This document shows positions 33,512-43,139 of a stretch of DNA of 48,812 bases, one piece after another. The stretch covers positions 1-48,812 of the forward strand of contig JAFASX010000137.1 of NCBI GenBank assembly GCA_019244295.1, given 5' to 3'. The position numbers and the translations under genes are program-made. Each line of letters begins with the position of its first letter. Position 1 is the first letter of the stretch. The DNA is from Pseudonocardia sp. (GTDB lineage Bacteria; Actinomycetota; Actinomycetes; Mycobacteriales; Pseudonocardiaceae). The notes below the pieces were generated by a model that was not told where the DNA came from, did not search any database, and saw only the letters and a program-made list of their open reading frames with translations.

Positions 33512-35197
33512 GTGAGCACTACCGCGATGACCCCAGTCCGCCACGCGCCGGACGCTGGCGGAATCACCCGAATGCACGCCGTCCTGATCCAGCTCGTTTC
33601 GATCATAGCTTCGGTCGGCGTCGGGCACCTGGTCGCCGGACTGTTTTCCCCGGCGTCCTCGCCTTTCCAAGCGGTGGCGGACGCAGTTGTCCGGCTGTCC
33701 CCGGAGGGGCTGACCGAGTTCGGCAAGTCGCTGGACTTCCCGGCTATCGGTCTGCCCCGAGGGGTGGCGGACAAGGTCGGACTGCTGGTCGGCATTGCGG
33801 TGGTCTTGCTGGTGGTAGCCGCGTTGGCGGGCATAGCCGCGTATCACCGCCGCTCGGTGGGCCGAGCAGTGATCATCGTGCTCGGTGTGGTCGGCTTTGC
33901 GGCGGTGTGCTTCTCCCCAGTGTTCGCGCCGGTGGACCTGCTCGCTCCGCTGAGCTCGATGATGGTCGGGCTGAGCGCGTATGCCCGGCTCTACCACCTA
34001 GTCGACTCGATCACCGAACCCAGCGTTCGGTTTTCTGTGCCGAAGGTGACCGAGGGGCACCCGGAGGGAACGTCGGAGGTGCCCCCCACGGCCCCCCAGT
34101 TGGTCACACCACTTGTCACGTCGCCGGTAACCCGCCGTACCGTGCTGGCGACGTCGGCGGCGGTGGGGGTGGGCGCGGTGGGTGCCGGAGCCGTAGGCCA
34201 ACTGCTCGGCGCTGGAGCGCGGATCGACACCTCAGCGCGTACCGCGCTGAAGCCGAGGCTGCAGCCGCAGGTGGCGGCACCGCCGCTCCCGGCTGGCGCC
34301 GATTTCGCCGCGCAGGGTAGCCCGCCGTTTCTGACCCCGAACAAGGACTTCTACCGGATTGACACGGCGCTGCGGGTTCCCACCATATCGGCGGCGGACT
34401 ACCAGCTGAAGGTGCATGGCATGGTCGCCCGTGAACTGCTGCTGAGCTACGACGATCTGCTGCGGCGCCCGCTTGTGGAGCAGCGAGTGACGCTGACCTG
34501 CGTGTCCAACCCGGTCAACGGCGACCTGATCTCGAACGCCAGCTTTGTCGGGGTTTCGCTGCGGGAGTTGTTGCTGGAGGCGGGGGTGCGTCCCGGCGCT
34601 GAGCAGATCTTCAGCACCAGCTACGACGGCTGGACCTGTGGCACGCCCACGAGCGTTGTGCTCGAGCCGGACCGAGGCGCGATGTTGGCGCTGGCCATGA
34701 ACGGCGAGCCGCTGCCGCTCGAGCACGGTTACCCGGTACGGATGGTGGTGCCTGGGCTGTACGGGTACGTCTCGGCCACCAAATGGCTGGCTGATATCGA
34801 GCTGACCACGTTCGACCGGCACGCCTATTGGATCGACCGAGGCTGGGCCCAGCTGGGTCCAATCAAGACGCAGTCCCGGATCGACCGGCCGCGCGGGCTG
34901 GAGGTGGTGCGGGTCGGGCGGTTCACCGCCGCCGGGATCGCCTGGGCGCAACACCGGGGCATCTCCCGGGTGGAGGTTCGGCTCGACGGTGGGCCGTGGC
35001 AGGAAGCGCAGCTGTCCACCGAGGTGAGCCGGGACACCTGGCGGATGTGGCGGGCCGATCTCACCCTCGCCGAGGGGAACCACGCCATCGAATCGCGGGC
35101 GACCGACGGCAACGGCAAGGTACAGCCCCAGCAGCGCGCCGACCCGATCCCGGACGGAGCCACCGGCTGGCCGCAGATCAACTTCTGGGCCGCCTGA
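33512..35197 (+). CDS. Membrane-anchored molybdopterin oxidoreductase (sulfite-oxidase fold)
   Basis: A 561-residue protein. Three to four membrane helices (about 24-45, 90-112, 118-140) are followed by a linker, an internal twin-arginine motif VTRRTVLATSAAV (Arg208-Arg209) leading into another hydrophobic stretch, then the sulfite-oxidase-type molybdenum domain with the Mo-ligand Cys330 in TLTCVSNPVNGDLI, and a C-terminal dimerisation domain with VEVRLDGGPWQEA. The fold places the catalytic part outside the membrane after Tat export. No haem domain is attached, so electrons must go to a separate carrier. GTG 33512. The electron donor or substrate cannot be read from sequence. Confidence 0.9.
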   Translation: MSTTAMTPVRHAPDAGGITRMHAVLIQLVSIIASVGVGHLVAGLFSPASSPFQAVADAVVRLSPEGLTEFGKSLDFPAIGLPRGVADKVGLLVGIAVVLLVVAALAGIAAYHRRSVGRAVIIVLGVVGFAAVCFSPVFAPVDLLAPLSSMMVGLSAYARLYHLVDSITEPSVRFSVPKVTEGHPEGTSEVPPTAPQLVTPLVTSPVTRRTVLATSAAVGVGAVGAGAVGQLLGAGARIDTSARTALKPRLQPQVAAPPLPAGADFAAQGSPPFLTPNKDFYRIDTALRVPTISAADYQLKVHGMVARELLLSYDDLLRRPLVEQRVTLTCVSNPVNGDLISNASFVGVSLRELLLEAGVRPGAEQIFSTSYDGWTCGTPTSVVLEPDRGAMLALAMNGEPLPLEHGYPVRMVVPGLYGYVSATKWLADIELTTFDRHAYWIDRGWAQLGPIKTQSRIDRPRGLEVVRVGRFTAAGIAWAQHRGISRVEVRLDGGPWQEAQLSTEVSRDTWRMWRADLTLAEGNHAIESRATDGNGKVQPQQRADPIPDGATGWPQINFWAA

Positions 35198-35508
35198 GCC
35201 GTCGCCACTGAAAGTTCATTCGTCGCCAAACCGGACCTGTGTCGCGATGCACGCGGCGCTATCTCCCGTCGCGTGGCACAAGTTCCCGCTCGGTGATCGT
35301 CGCGACCTCCGGCCAGAGGACGAGCGACTGGCTGGTCAGGCTCCAGTATTGGTGAGTCTGACGTATGACACGACTGACGCCCAGAGACACGGCGTGCGCC
35401 GGCACGAGCCGCGGTAGGCGGCGAAGCGCCCCGCCTGGCCCGCGCGGGTGACCATGGTCACATGAGGCTGGGCGAATAGGTCGGCGTGCTGGTCCACCCG
35501 ACCAGCAT
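35198..35508. other. Convergent gap with a possible frameshifted reverse-strand remnant
   Basis: Reverse-strand frames read like protein in two pieces: DQHADLFAQPHVTMVTRAG in one frame, then QYWSLTSQSLVLWPEVATI and TERELVPRDGR in another, ending at 35259. Joined by one frameshift they could be the tail of a decayed gene downstream of the SerRS gene. I do not recognise the family, and chance is not excluded. Confidence 0.3.
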
Positions 35509-36801
35509 CTATGCCTCTGGGGGGCCGTCCGCGCTGATACGGCGGAATCCGAGGTACGGAACAAGCATTTCGGGCATGACAACGGAGCCGTCCTGCTGCT
35601 GGTACTGCTCGAGGAGCGCGGCGACCGTGCGTCCGATTGGCAGACCGGAGCCGTTGAGTGTGGCGACGAAGACGCGTTCGCCGCCGGTGCCGCGGGTACG
35701 GATGTTCGCGCGGCGCGCCTGGAAAGTGCCGCAGTCGGAGCAGGACGAGATCTCGCGGTAGCGCTGTTGGCTGGGCAGCCACACTTCGATGTCGTACGTG
35801 ATCTGCGCGGAGAAGCCGATGTCGCCGGCAGCGAGCATGACGACACGGTAAGCTAGGCCCAGTTCACGTAAGCACGCTTCGGCATGGCCGACCATTTTTT
35901 CAAGTTCGGCGACCGAGTCCTCTGCGCGGCAGATCCTGACCATCTCCACTTTGGAGAACTGGTGCAGCCGGAGAATGCCCCGGGTGTCGCGCCCGTAGGA
36001 GCCGGCTTCCGAGCGGAAGCACGGAGTGTGGGCGGTGAAGGCGAGAGGCAGGCCAGCTGGATCGATGATCTCGTCAGCGTGCAGATTGGTCAGGGGAACC
36101 TCAGCAGTCGGGATCAGAAACAGTTCGCGCGAGCCGACGCCGGTCTTGAACAGGTCTTCCTCGAACTTGGGCAGCTGCCCGGTCCCCGTCATCGTCTCCC
36201 GGTTGACCAGGAACGGCACCGAATACTCCATATAGCCGTGCCGCTTGGTGTGCAGATCGAGGAAGAACGCCGCAAGCGCGCGCTCCAGCACGGCGCCTGT
36301 TCCCCGGGCAACCGAGAAACGGGGGCCGGCCAGCTTGGTCGCGCGGGCAAGATCCAGGATCCCCATGGCCTCGCCGAGGTCCACGTGGTCTTTCGGTTCG
36401 AATGGGAACGCGGGTGGGTTGCCGTGTCGCCGGATCTCGACTGCGAAGTTCTCCGAATCGCCGTCGGGGATCGAGTCGAGGGGCAGGTTCGGGACGCCGA
36501 GCAGGAAGTCGTGCATGTCGCCGCTGACCTGGTCGGACTCTTCCTCCGCGAGCCGGATCTGCTCCTTCAAGTTGCGGGCACGTTCCTTCAACGGCTCGAT
36601 GTCGCCGCCGCTGCGCGCGGCGGCCTGGACGTCTGCGGCCACCTGCTTGGATTCGGCACGCAGGGCGTTGACTCTTTGAACGCACTTGTTCCGTCGGGAG
36701 AGAAGGTCCTCCAGCGCGCCCAGGTCTAGCTTGTAGCCGCGTCGAGCGAGCCGGCGTACAGCGTCGTCGCCCAGTTCAATCAGGGCGCGCGGGGCATGCA
36801 T
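35509..36801 (-). CDS. Seryl-tRNA synthetase, non-actinobacterial type
   Basis: A 430-residue class II synthetase with all parts: N-terminal coiled-coil arm (about 28-105), motif 1 region, GTGQLPKFEEDLF, the serine-site PTAEVPLTNLHADEI, motif 2 CFRSEAGSYGRDTRGILRL and motif 3 NGSGLPIGRTVAALLE. These match the Gram-negative style of SerRS, while the actinobacterial housekeeping enzyme I remember begins MIDL and has GTLCAVPRT in motif 3. It therefore looks like a second, acquired SerRS. Such paralogues serve antibiotic synthesis or self-resistance (VlmL in valanimycin, Alb10 in albomycin). ATG 36801 has AGGAGGAAGGG upstream. M. tuberculosis has no serS at this locus. I did not find a T-box in the leader. 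Confidence 0.85.
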   Translation of the reverse strand: MHAPRALIELGDDAVRRLARRGYKLDLGALEDLLSRRNKCVQRVNALRAESKQVAADVQAAARSGGDIEPLKERARNLKEQIRLAEEESDQVSGDMHDFLLGVPNLPLDSIPDGDSENFAVEIRRHGNPPAFPFEPKDHVDLGEAMGILDLARATKLAGPRFSVARGTGAVLERALAAFFLDLHTKRHGYMEYSVPFLVNRETMTGTGQLPKFEEDLFKTGVGSRELFLIPTAEVPLTNLHADEIIDPAGLPLAFTAHTPCFRSEAGSYGRDTRGILRLHQFSKVEMVRICRAEDSVAELEKMVGHAEACLRELGLAYRVVMLAAGDIGFSAQITYDIEVWLPSQQRYREISSCSDCGTFQARRANIRTRGTGGERVFVATLNGSGLPIGRTVAALLEQYQQQDGSVVMPEMLVPYLGFRRISADGPPEA

Positions 36802-37317
36802 TGGGATTCCCTTCCTCCTGGGCTTGCGCCTCACACGGTAGTGTCTGCTTGGTGACGGTAGGCGCTCTGGCCTTTCCTGCGGCTGACGTCTCAATCTGAC
36901 CTGAGGCGGTCCGCCATGTCCGATTCTCGAGCCAGGAGCACACCGGCGTCGCCATAGTGGCCAGCCAGCCTGCGGTGGCAGACGTCGGACACGCAGCAAG
37001 CGTCGTGCTCATCAGGCGAGCACTAAGTAGGAACCCTGACAGCGGGCCGAATCCGCTCCGCTGCGATCGGTGACGAGAGCATGGCATGCGGGCTGGCGGC
37101 AAGAACGTCACTCTTCTGATGCTCCATCAGAGGATCTTGTGTGCATCGACGCGGGAAGTTGGCACGCGCCGCCCGGCCAGAAAGTGTACCGCTGACCTGG
37201 ATGGAAACGGTCTGTGATCGAATCATCGCCGACCGTGTCACGAACCTCGGGTGGTCAACCCCCGGCGGTCCCGCGCACCAGGTCCGGAACTACCGGTCCG
37301 ATCGAGGAGGAAGTCTC
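36802..37317. other. Long divergent intergenic region between the SerRS and FAS1 genes
   Basis: A 516-base region with leaders of two divergent genes. On the SerRS strand, I looked for T-box signatures (specifier loop, AGGGTGGNACCGCG) and saw none. A reverse-strand frame ending at 36776 could encode a roughly 78-residue peptide with four or five Cys (from an ATG near 37009), but it lacks similarity and runs into the SerRS gene. No convincing gene is present. Confidence 0.4.
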
Positions 37318-37989
37318 GTGAGCAAGATCAAGCGTCTTGCCGAGGTCGGTGTGATGGTGGCTCTGACGGTGGCGATGTCGGCATGCGGTGCCCCAGCCCC
37401 CAGAGGCGGCGCCGAGGCGACCTCTTCGGCCCCGCCTCCGGCGTCGACCGGCCACAGTGACGGCGTCACGACGCCGGCCGAAGCGTTTGGCCCAATGTGC
37501 GCCCAACTGCCACAGGGCCCCGTATCAGGCTCGCTGACCGGGATGCAATCGCGGCCGGTGGCCACCGCCGCCGCCGCCAATCCGGAGCTGGCCACGCTGA
37601 CCAGCGTGCTGAAGTCCGCCGGAATGGTGGAACAGCTCAACCAGGAGAAGACGATCACCATGCTCGCCCCGTACAACGCGGCCTTCGATGAGTTCAAGCG
37701 GATGTTGGGGGAGCAACGCTTCGACGCCCTGCTGCAGAACAAGGATGCGCTGGGCAACATCCTCAAGTACCACGTGATCGCACGGCGCTACGACCGTGTC
37801 GGGCTCGTCCAGGACGAGCGAGGTCTGGCCACGCTTGCCGGCGGGACTTTGAAGTTCCAAAACGCGGACGAGGTTCTCACCGTCACCGACGGCGCTGGGC
37901 AGGTCGCGCACGTGCTCTGCGGCAACATCCCGACCGCCAACGCCACCGTGTTCATAATCGACAAGGTGCTGATGCCGCAGAAGTCCTGA
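37318..37989 (+). CDS. FAS1 (fasciclin) domain lipoprotein, MPT83-like
   Basis: A 223-residue lipoprotein. Signal peptide with lipobox VAMSAC (lipidated Cys23), a Pro/Ser/Thr-rich linker to about residue 55, then a single FAS1 domain (about 85-221) with LTSVLKSAGMVEQLNQ, ITMLAPYNAAFDEF, LKYHVIARR and a closing ATVFIIDKVLMP. It resembles mycobacterial MPT83/MPT70 surface proteins, thought to take part in adhesion or cell-surface interactions. GAGGAGG lies about eight bases before GTG 37318. It is transcribed alone and followed by a clear terminator. Confidence 0.92.
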   Translation: MSKIKRLAEVGVMVALTVAMSACGAPAPRGGAEATSSAPPPASTGHSDGVTTPAEAFGPMCAQLPQGPVSGSLTGMQSRPVATAAAANPELATLTSVLKSAGMVEQLNQEKTITMLAPYNAAFDEFKRMLGEQRFDALLQNKDALGNILKYHVIARRYDRVGLVQDERGLATLAGGTLKFQNADEVLTVTDGAGQVAHVLCGNIPTANATVFIIDKVLMPQKS

Positions 37990-38024
37990 GATCGCGGACT
38001 CCGGCCTGAGAGATCGGAAAAGGA

Positions 38025-38055
38025 CGGCCGGCCAGACCTCGGGCCGCGCTTTTTT
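38025..38055 (+). terminator. Rho-independent terminator after the FAS1 gene
   Basis: CGGCC (38025-38029) pairs with GGCCG (38042-38046), and six T follow at 38050-38055. It is one of the few hairpins here with a true T-tract, 36 bases after the stop. It separates the lipoprotein gene from the rex operon. Confidence 0.75.
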
Positions 38056-38136
38056 GGGGCGCTCATCACAGTTGGAGTTTGCGCAGCTCGGCATCGGTTT
38101 CCGGCGTTTGCCCCGGCGGCGGCCAAGATCGCTACT

Positions 38137-38165
38137 TTGTGCCTGCCTTCGCAAGCGGCTAACGT
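38137..38165 (+). promoter_or_regulatory. rex-hemACD promoter overlapping a Rex operator
   Basis: A near-consensus Rex operator lies at 38137-38154: TTGTG-N8-CGCAA, 18 bases, one mismatch from TTGTG-N8-CACAA. The same bases form a promoter: TTGTGC (38137-38142), 17-base spacer, TAACGT (38160-38165). Rex bound here would cover the -35 element. The first gene, rex, starts at 38292, about 120 bases downstream of the expected start site. Confidence 0.7.
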
Positions 38166-38291
38166 ATCGACGACGCCACAACGCCGTGCGGCGCGGGTCG
38201 GGTCCTCGTGGCAGGCCTAGCCACGGTCCTCCCCGCCGTAGTCGCCGCGTCGGCGAACCGCCAGCCGGTCCACACTGAGGAGATAGCCAGC

Positions 38292-39053
38292 GTGACGGTG
38301 CATCCGAAGGTCAGCCCGGCAAGTGACCCGACGAAGTCCGATCATGTTGTTCCGAGGGCCCGCGTCCCGGAGGACCGTGTTGTGCCAGAGGCCACGGTCG
38401 CGCGGCTCGCGGTCTACCTGCGGGTGCTCGGCGAGGTCGCGGCCACCGGCAGCGAGACCGTCTCCAGCGAAGACCTGGCCAGCGCGGCCGGGGTGAACTC
38501 GGCCAAGCTGCGCAAGGATCTGTCCTACATCGGCAGCAACGGCACCCGGGGTGTCGGCTACGAGGTGTCCCGGCTAATGCGCCAGATCGAGCGAGTGCTC
38601 GGGCTGACCCAGCGGCACGCTGTCGCGGTCGTTGGTGTTGGCAACCTCGGGCACGCGCTGGCCGGGTATAGCGGGTTCAGCGGACGGGGATTCCCGCTGT
38701 GCGCTCTGTTCGACGTCGACCCCGATTTGGTCGGCATCCGCGTCAACGGCATTGTGGTGGAGCACACCGACCGGATTGGCGAGGTATGCGCCCAGCGTGG
38801 CGTGACGATCGGCGTCATCGCCACCCCGGGGGCGGCCGCGCAGTCGGTCTGTGACCAACTGGTGGCCGCCGGGGTCCGCAGCATCCTCAACTTCGCCCCG
38901 GTGGTGCTTCAGGTCCCCGAGCAGGTCGAAGTGCGCAAGGTCGACCTCGCGGTGGAGATGCAGATCCTGTCTTTCCACGTGGCGCGCCGCCACGGTGAGT
39001 TCGCCGCGCGCAACGGGTCCGCGGTGCCGGCACGGGCGGTGGGTCCACGATGA
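38292..39053 (+). CDS. rex: Redox-sensing transcriptional repressor Rex
   Basis: A 253-residue NADH/NAD+-sensing repressor. After a 35-residue tail is a winged HTH (about 36-110: [53 protein letters not shown]) and a Rossmann domain with [14 protein letters not shown] and FDVDPDLVG. The domain-swapped C-terminal helix ([14 protein letters not shown]) is present. NADH releases it from operators such as 38137-38154, derepressing haem and respiratory genes. GTG 38292 follows GAGGAG at 38277-38282. The stop overlaps the hemA start (ATGA). Mycobacteria lack Rex. Confidence 0.95.
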   Translation: MTVHPKVSPASDPTKSDHVVPRARVPEDRVVPEATVARLAVYLRVLGEVAATGSETVSSEDLASAAGVNSAKLRKDLSYIGSNGTRGVGYEVSRLMRQIERVLGLTQRHAVAVVGVGNLGHALAGYSGFSGRGFPLCALFDVDPDLVGIRVNGIVVEHTDRIGEVCAQRGVTIGVIATPGAAAQSVCDQLVAAGVRSILNFAPVVLQVPEQVEVRKVDLAVEMQILSFHVARRHGEFAARNGSAVPARAVGPR

Positions 39054-40492
39054 GTGTGCTGGTGGTGGGGTTGTCGCACCGCAGTGCCCCGGTCGAGGTG
39101 CTGGAACGAGCGGCGGTCGCCAGCGAGGACGTGCCTAAGTTGCTCGACGAGCTGTGCCGCGGCGGCAGGGTCGGCGAAGCCGTGTTGTTGTCCACCTGCA
39201 ACCGGGTTGAGTTGTACGCCGTCGTGGATGCCTTCCACGGTGGGTTGGCCGATGTCTCCGGGTTACTCGCCCGGCACGCCGGGCTGGACGTCAACGCGCT
39301 CAGCGCGCACTTGTACGTGCACTACGCGGCCTCCGCCGTGGAGCATCTGTTCGGGGTGGCCGCCGGGCTGGACTCGATGGTGGTCGGCGAGGCGCAGATC
39401 CTCGGCCAGCTGCGCACCGCGTACGCGGTCGCCGTGGAAGCGGGCACGGTCGGTCGGGTGCTGCACGAGCTGGCCCAGCAGGCGTTGCGGGCCGGCAAGC
39501 GCGCGCACACCGAGACCGGTATCGACGCCGCTGGCGCGTCCGTGGTGTCCGAGGCGCTGGTCGACGTCGCTGAGTCACTGGCGCAGCGGGGCGGGCTGGT
39601 CGGGAAACGGGCGCTGCTGGTCGGCGCCGGCTCGATGGGCGCGCTGACCGCCGCCGCGCTGCGCCGCGCCGGGCTGGGCGTCCTGGTGGTGGCCAACCGC
39701 ACCCCGGAGCGGGCCGCTTGGCTCGCCGCCAACGTCAGCGCTGAGGGATTGCCGGCCCGCGCGGTCGGCCTTGACCAGCTGGCTGGCGAGTTGGTGTTGG
39801 CCGACGTACTGGTAACCTGCACCGGCGCGGTCGGCACGGTACTGGGCGTCGATACGGTCAGCGAGGCGCTGGCTCGCCGGGATGGGTGTCCGCTGGTGGT
39901 GTGCGACCTCGGCTTGCCACGCGACGTCGAGCCAGCGGTGGCCGAGCTGCCCGGGGTCCGGGTGATCGACCTGGCTACCCTGAACGCCCGGCTGGGCGGG
40001 GGTGGCTCCGACGGGACCCCGCTCGCCCCGGCGGTGCGGCAGGCTCGCCGGATTGTGACCGACGAGGTGGCGCAGTACCTGGCCGCGCAGCGGGCGGCCG
40101 AGGTAACGCCGACGGTCACCGCCTTGCGTCGGCGCGCCGCCGAGGTGGTGGACGCCGAGCTGTTGCGGTTGTCCGGTCGGCTTCCCGACCTGACGCAGGA
40201 AGTACGCGACGAGCTGGCGCATACCGTGCGCCGGGTGGTCGACAAGCTGTTGCACACCCCGACCGTGCGGGTGAAGCAGCTGGCCGAGGCGCCAGGCGGG
40301 AATGCGTACGCCGAGGCGCTGCGCGAGCTGTTCGGGCTGGATCCGCAGGCTCCCGCCGCGGTGGCGGCGGCGCGAGCGGGCCCGGAAATCGAGCGGGTTG
40401 GCACGCCGAGCGAGCCACAGCGGGGACGGTCCGACGGTGCCGGCGGTCCGAGGAGATGCTCGACCCGGCCGATGAGAGACGGGATTGGATGA
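39050..40492 (+). CDS. hemA: Glutamyl-tRNA reductase
   Basis: A 480-residue enzyme reducing glutamyl-tRNA(Glu) to glutamate-1-semialdehyde, the first committed step of C5-pathway haem synthesis. Seen: catalytic Cys50 in [12 protein letters not shown], the [10 protein letters not shown] substrate loop, NADPH domain [14 protein letters not shown] and [13 protein letters not shown], and the dimerisation helix with [14 protein letters not shown]. The last 50 residues are not conserved. Starts with an ATGA overlap with rex and ends with ATGA into hemC, so all are translationally coupled. Confidence 0.97.
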   Translation: MSVLVVGLSHRSAPVEVLERAAVASEDVPKLLDELCRGGRVGEAVLLSTCNRVELYAVVDAFHGGLADVSGLLARHAGLDVNALSAHLYVHYAASAVEHLFGVAAGLDSMVVGEAQILGQLRTAYAVAVEAGTVGRVLHELAQQALRAGKRAHTETGIDAAGASVVSEALVDVAESLAQRGGLVGKRALLVGAGSMGALTAAALRRAGLGVLVVANRTPERAAWLAANVSAEGLPARAVGLDQLAGELVLADVLVTCTGAVGTVLGVDTVSEALARRDGCPLVVCDLGLPRDVEPAVAELPGVRVIDLATLNARLGGGGSDGTPLAPAVRQARRIVTDEVAQYLAAQRAAEVTPTVTALRRRAAEVVDAELLRLSGRLPDLTQEVRDELAHTVRRVVDKLLHTPTVRVKQLAEAPGGNAYAEALRELFGLDPQAPAAVAAARAGPEIERVGTPSEPQRGRSDGAGGPRRCSTRPMRDGIG

Positions 40493-41475
40493 CAGACACC
40501 GCTGTCCGACTGTTGCGGATCGGCACCAGGGCAAGCGCGCTTGCCCTGGCCCAGGCCGGTCAGGTTGCCGATGTGCTGCGATCAGCTGGCTGGCCGGTTG
40601 GGCTGGTCGAGGTACGCACCGATGGCGATCGTTCGTCGGCGCCCATTACCGAGATCGGCGTCGGGGTGTTCACCACCGCGCTGCGGGAGGCACTGATCCG
40701 CCGCGAGGTAGACATCGCGGTGCATTCCTGGAAGGACCTGCCGACCGCGGTCGATCCTGCGCTCGCGCTGGCCGCTGTGCCGGCCAGGCAGGACCCGCGC
40801 GATGCGCTGGTCGCCCGAGACGGGCTGGCGCTGGGGGAGCTGCCAGCCGGCTCGACCGTGGGTACCGGCTCGCCGCGACGGGCCGCGCAGTTGGCCGCGC
40901 TGGGACTCGGTTTGGACGTTCGGCCGTTGCGTGGCAATGTGGATACTCGCATCGGCAAGGTCCGCAGCGGCGAGCTGGACGCGGTCGTGGTGGCCAGGGC
41001 CGGATTGGCCCGGCTCGGCCGGTTGGGTGATGCCACTGAGGTGCTTGACCCGTTGCAGATGTTGCCCGCGCCGGCCCAGGGCGCGCTGGCGATTGAGTGT
41101 CTCGCTGACGACCTGGATTTGGAGCACCTACTGCGATCCACCATGGAGCACTCGGCCACGCGGATCGCGGTGACCGCCGAACGCGCGCTGCTAGCGGCCC
41201 TCGGGTCGCCGTGTGGTTCCGCGATCGGGGCGCTGGCCGACGTGGTGGAGGATCTCGATGACCAAGGCCGGGTCGTGGAAGCCCTGTCGTTGCGTGCCGT
41301 TGCGGCGGCGCCGGACGGTTCGATGGTGCGGGCCAGCCTCACCAGACAGATCACCGGAAAGACATCCGAGGCGGAGTCGCTGGGTTACGACCTCGCGGCC
41401 GAGCTGCTTGACCTTGGTGCCGAGTCGCGGCCAGCGACCGGTGGCACCATGCACCGTTGGATCGGGAGTTCTTGA
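40489..41475 (+). CDS. hemC: Porphobilinogen deaminase (hydroxymethylbilane synthase)
   Basis: A 328-residue enzyme joining four porphobilinogens into hydroxymethylbilane. Visible: [25 protein letters not shown] (the family usually has HSLKDLP), [22 protein letters not shown], and the dipyrromethane-cofactor loop [11 protein letters not shown] with the cofactor Cys. ATG 40489 overlaps the hemA stop. The stop overlaps the hemD start by one base. Cytoplasmic, second gene of the coupled hemACD run. Confidence 0.97.
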   Translation: MTDTAVRLLRIGTRASALALAQAGQVADVLRSAGWPVGLVEVRTDGDRSSAPITEIGVGVFTTALREALIRREVDIAVHSWKDLPTAVDPALALAAVPARQDPRDALVARDGLALGELPAGSTVGTGSPRRAAQLAALGLGLDVRPLRGNVDTRIGKVRSGELDAVVVARAGLARLGRLGDATEVLDPLQMLPAPAQGALAIECLADDLDLEHLLRSTMEHSATRIAVTAERALLAALGSPCGSAIGALADVVEDLDDQGRVVEALSLRAVAAAPDGSMVRASLTRQITGKTSEAESLGYDLAAELLDLGAESRPATGGTMHRWIGSS

Positions 41476-43016
41476 TGAGCCGAACGCAGTCCACGACCAA
41501 TCGGATCACCTTTGTGGGTAGTGGGCCCGGTGACCCCGGGCTGCTCACGGTACGAGCCAGAGACGCCCTGGGTTGCGCGCCGCTGGTGGTCACCGATCCC
41601 GACGTGCCGGAGGACGTGCTCGCGCTGACCGCCGATGGCGCCGAGGTCCGCCCCGCCGTGGGTGACCCGGCCCAGGTGGCCAAGGAATTGGTCGCCGAGG
41701 CCAGCGGAGGGCGCGCGGTGGTGCGGCTGGTCTCCGGCGACCCGCTGACCGCGGATGCCGTGGTGGCCGAGGCACTCGAGGTGTCCCGAGCCGAGGTGCC
41801 GTTCGACGTGGTGCCCGGCGTGCCGACCGGTACCGCCGTGCCGGCCTACGCCGGGGTGGCGCTCGGCTCCACGCACACCGTCGTCGACGTCCGCTCCGGG
41901 GTGGACTGGGCTCAGGTTACCTGCGGGCCCGGCCCGTTGGTGCTGCACGCGACCGCCGCGCACCTGGCCGACGTCAGCTCGGGGCTTGCCGGGCAGGGAA
42001 TCGACGGGCAGACCCCGGTCGCGGTCACCGTCGAGGGCACCCGCTCGACTCAGCGCACCATCCTCAGCACGGTGGCCGGGCTGCCTGTCGACGCCGCCAC
42101 GTATGCCGGATCGCTGGTGCTCACCATCGGCGAGCAGGTCACCCGGCGGCCGGCACTGTCCTGGTGGGAGTCGCGGGCACTGTATGGCTGGCGGGTCTTG
42201 GTGCCTCGCACCAAGGACCAGGCTGGCGCGATGAGCGACCGGCTGCGGGTGCACGGCGCCATCCCGGAGGAGGTGCCGACCATCGCGGTGGAACCGCCCC
42301 GCTCGCCGGCTCAGATGGAGCGCTCGGTGAAGGGTCTGGTTGACGGGCGGTACCAGTGGGTGGTGTTCACCTCGACCAACGCGGTGCGCGCGGTGTGGGA
42401 GAAGTTCGCCGAGTTCGGGCTGGACGCGCGGGCGTTCTCCGGGGTCAAGATTGCCTGCGTGGGCCTGGCGACGGCGGCCAAGGTCCGCTCGTTCGGCATC
42501 AACCCCGACCTGGTGCCGATGGAGACGGAGATCTCCGAGGTGTCCTCGGACGGGCTGCTGGGGATCTTCCCGCCGCACGACGACGTCCTTGACCCGGTCG
42601 ACCGAGTGCTGCTGCCACGCGCTGACATCGCTACCGAGACACTGGCCGCCGGGCTGCGCGATCGTGGTTGGGAGATCGACGACGTCACCGCCTACCGCAC
42701 GGTACGGGCCGCCCCACCGCCCGCCCCGATCCGAGAGGCGATCAAGACCGGCGGCTTCGACGCGGTGTGCTTCACCTCGTCGTCCACTGTGCGCAACCTG
42801 GTCGGCATTGCCGGCAAGCCGCACGCCCGGACGTTGGTGGCTTGCATCGGTCCCAAGACGGCGGAGACCGCGCGGGAGTTCGGGCTGCGGGTCGACGTGC
42901 AGCCCGAGTTGGCTCAGGTGCCGGCACTGGTCGACGCCTTAGCTGCGCACGCGGCCCGGCTGCGTGCCGAAGGCGCCCTGCCGCCCCCTCGCAAGGCCAA
43001 GATCCGCCGCCGCTGA
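41475..43016 (+). CDS. hemD: Fused uroporphyrinogen-III methyltransferase / synthase
   Basis: A 513-residue two-domain enzyme. The first half (about 1-245) is a SUMT/CobA-type methyltransferase with FVGSGPGDPGLLTVRA, VRLVSGDPLTAD and VPGVPTGTAVPAYAGVALG. The second half (about 255-500) is uroporphyrinogen-III synthase with VLVPRTKDQAGAMSDRL, VVFTSTNAVRAVW and CFTSSSTVRNLVG. It closes the ring to uroporphyrinogen III and may divert some to sirohaem or cobalamin. The fusion is normal for actinobacteria. ATG 41475 shares a base with the hemC stop. 123 bases separate it from hemB. Confidence 0.95.
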   Translation: MSRTQSTTNRITFVGSGPGDPGLLTVRARDALGCAPLVVTDPDVPEDVLALTADGAEVRPAVGDPAQVAKELVAEASGGRAVVRLVSGDPLTADAVVAEALEVSRAEVPFDVVPGVPTGTAVPAYAGVALGSTHTVVDVRSGVDWAQVTCGPGPLVLHATAAHLADVSSGLAGQGIDGQTPVAVTVEGTRSTQRTILSTVAGLPVDAATYAGSLVLTIGEQVTRRPALSWWESRALYGWRVLVPRTKDQAGAMSDRLRVHGAIPEEVPTIAVEPPRSPAQMERSVKGLVDGRYQWVVFTSTNAVRAVWEKFAEFGLDARAFSGVKIACVGLATAAKVRSFGINPDLVPMETEISEVSSDGLLGIFPPHDDVLDPVDRVLLPRADIATETLAAGLRDRGWEIDDVTAYRTVRAAPPPAPIREAIKTGGFDAVCFTSSSTVRNLVGIAGKPHARTLVACIGPKTAETAREFGLRVDVQPELAQVPALVDALAAHAARLRAEGALPPPRKAKIRRR

Positions 43017-43139
43017 TGCCGCCCTGCCCGCGGCAGCCCATGACCCTGCGGGGGGCGCACCTCCCTCGTGCTTCTCCTCGCTGTCGGCTGCTCCCCGCGC
43101 GATCGCCCCGGCGGTGGCCGTCGCCGTAGGGTAGGTCGC

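Noticed and set aside
36776..37111. Possible small Cys-containing peptide (RiPP-like precursor) upstream of SerRS
   Set aside because: No leader/core pattern, no maturation enzymes nearby, and it overlaps the SerRS gene.
36802..37317. T-box riboswitch in the SerRS leader
   Set aside because: No AGGGTGGNACCGCG-like box or plausible specifier hairpin was found.
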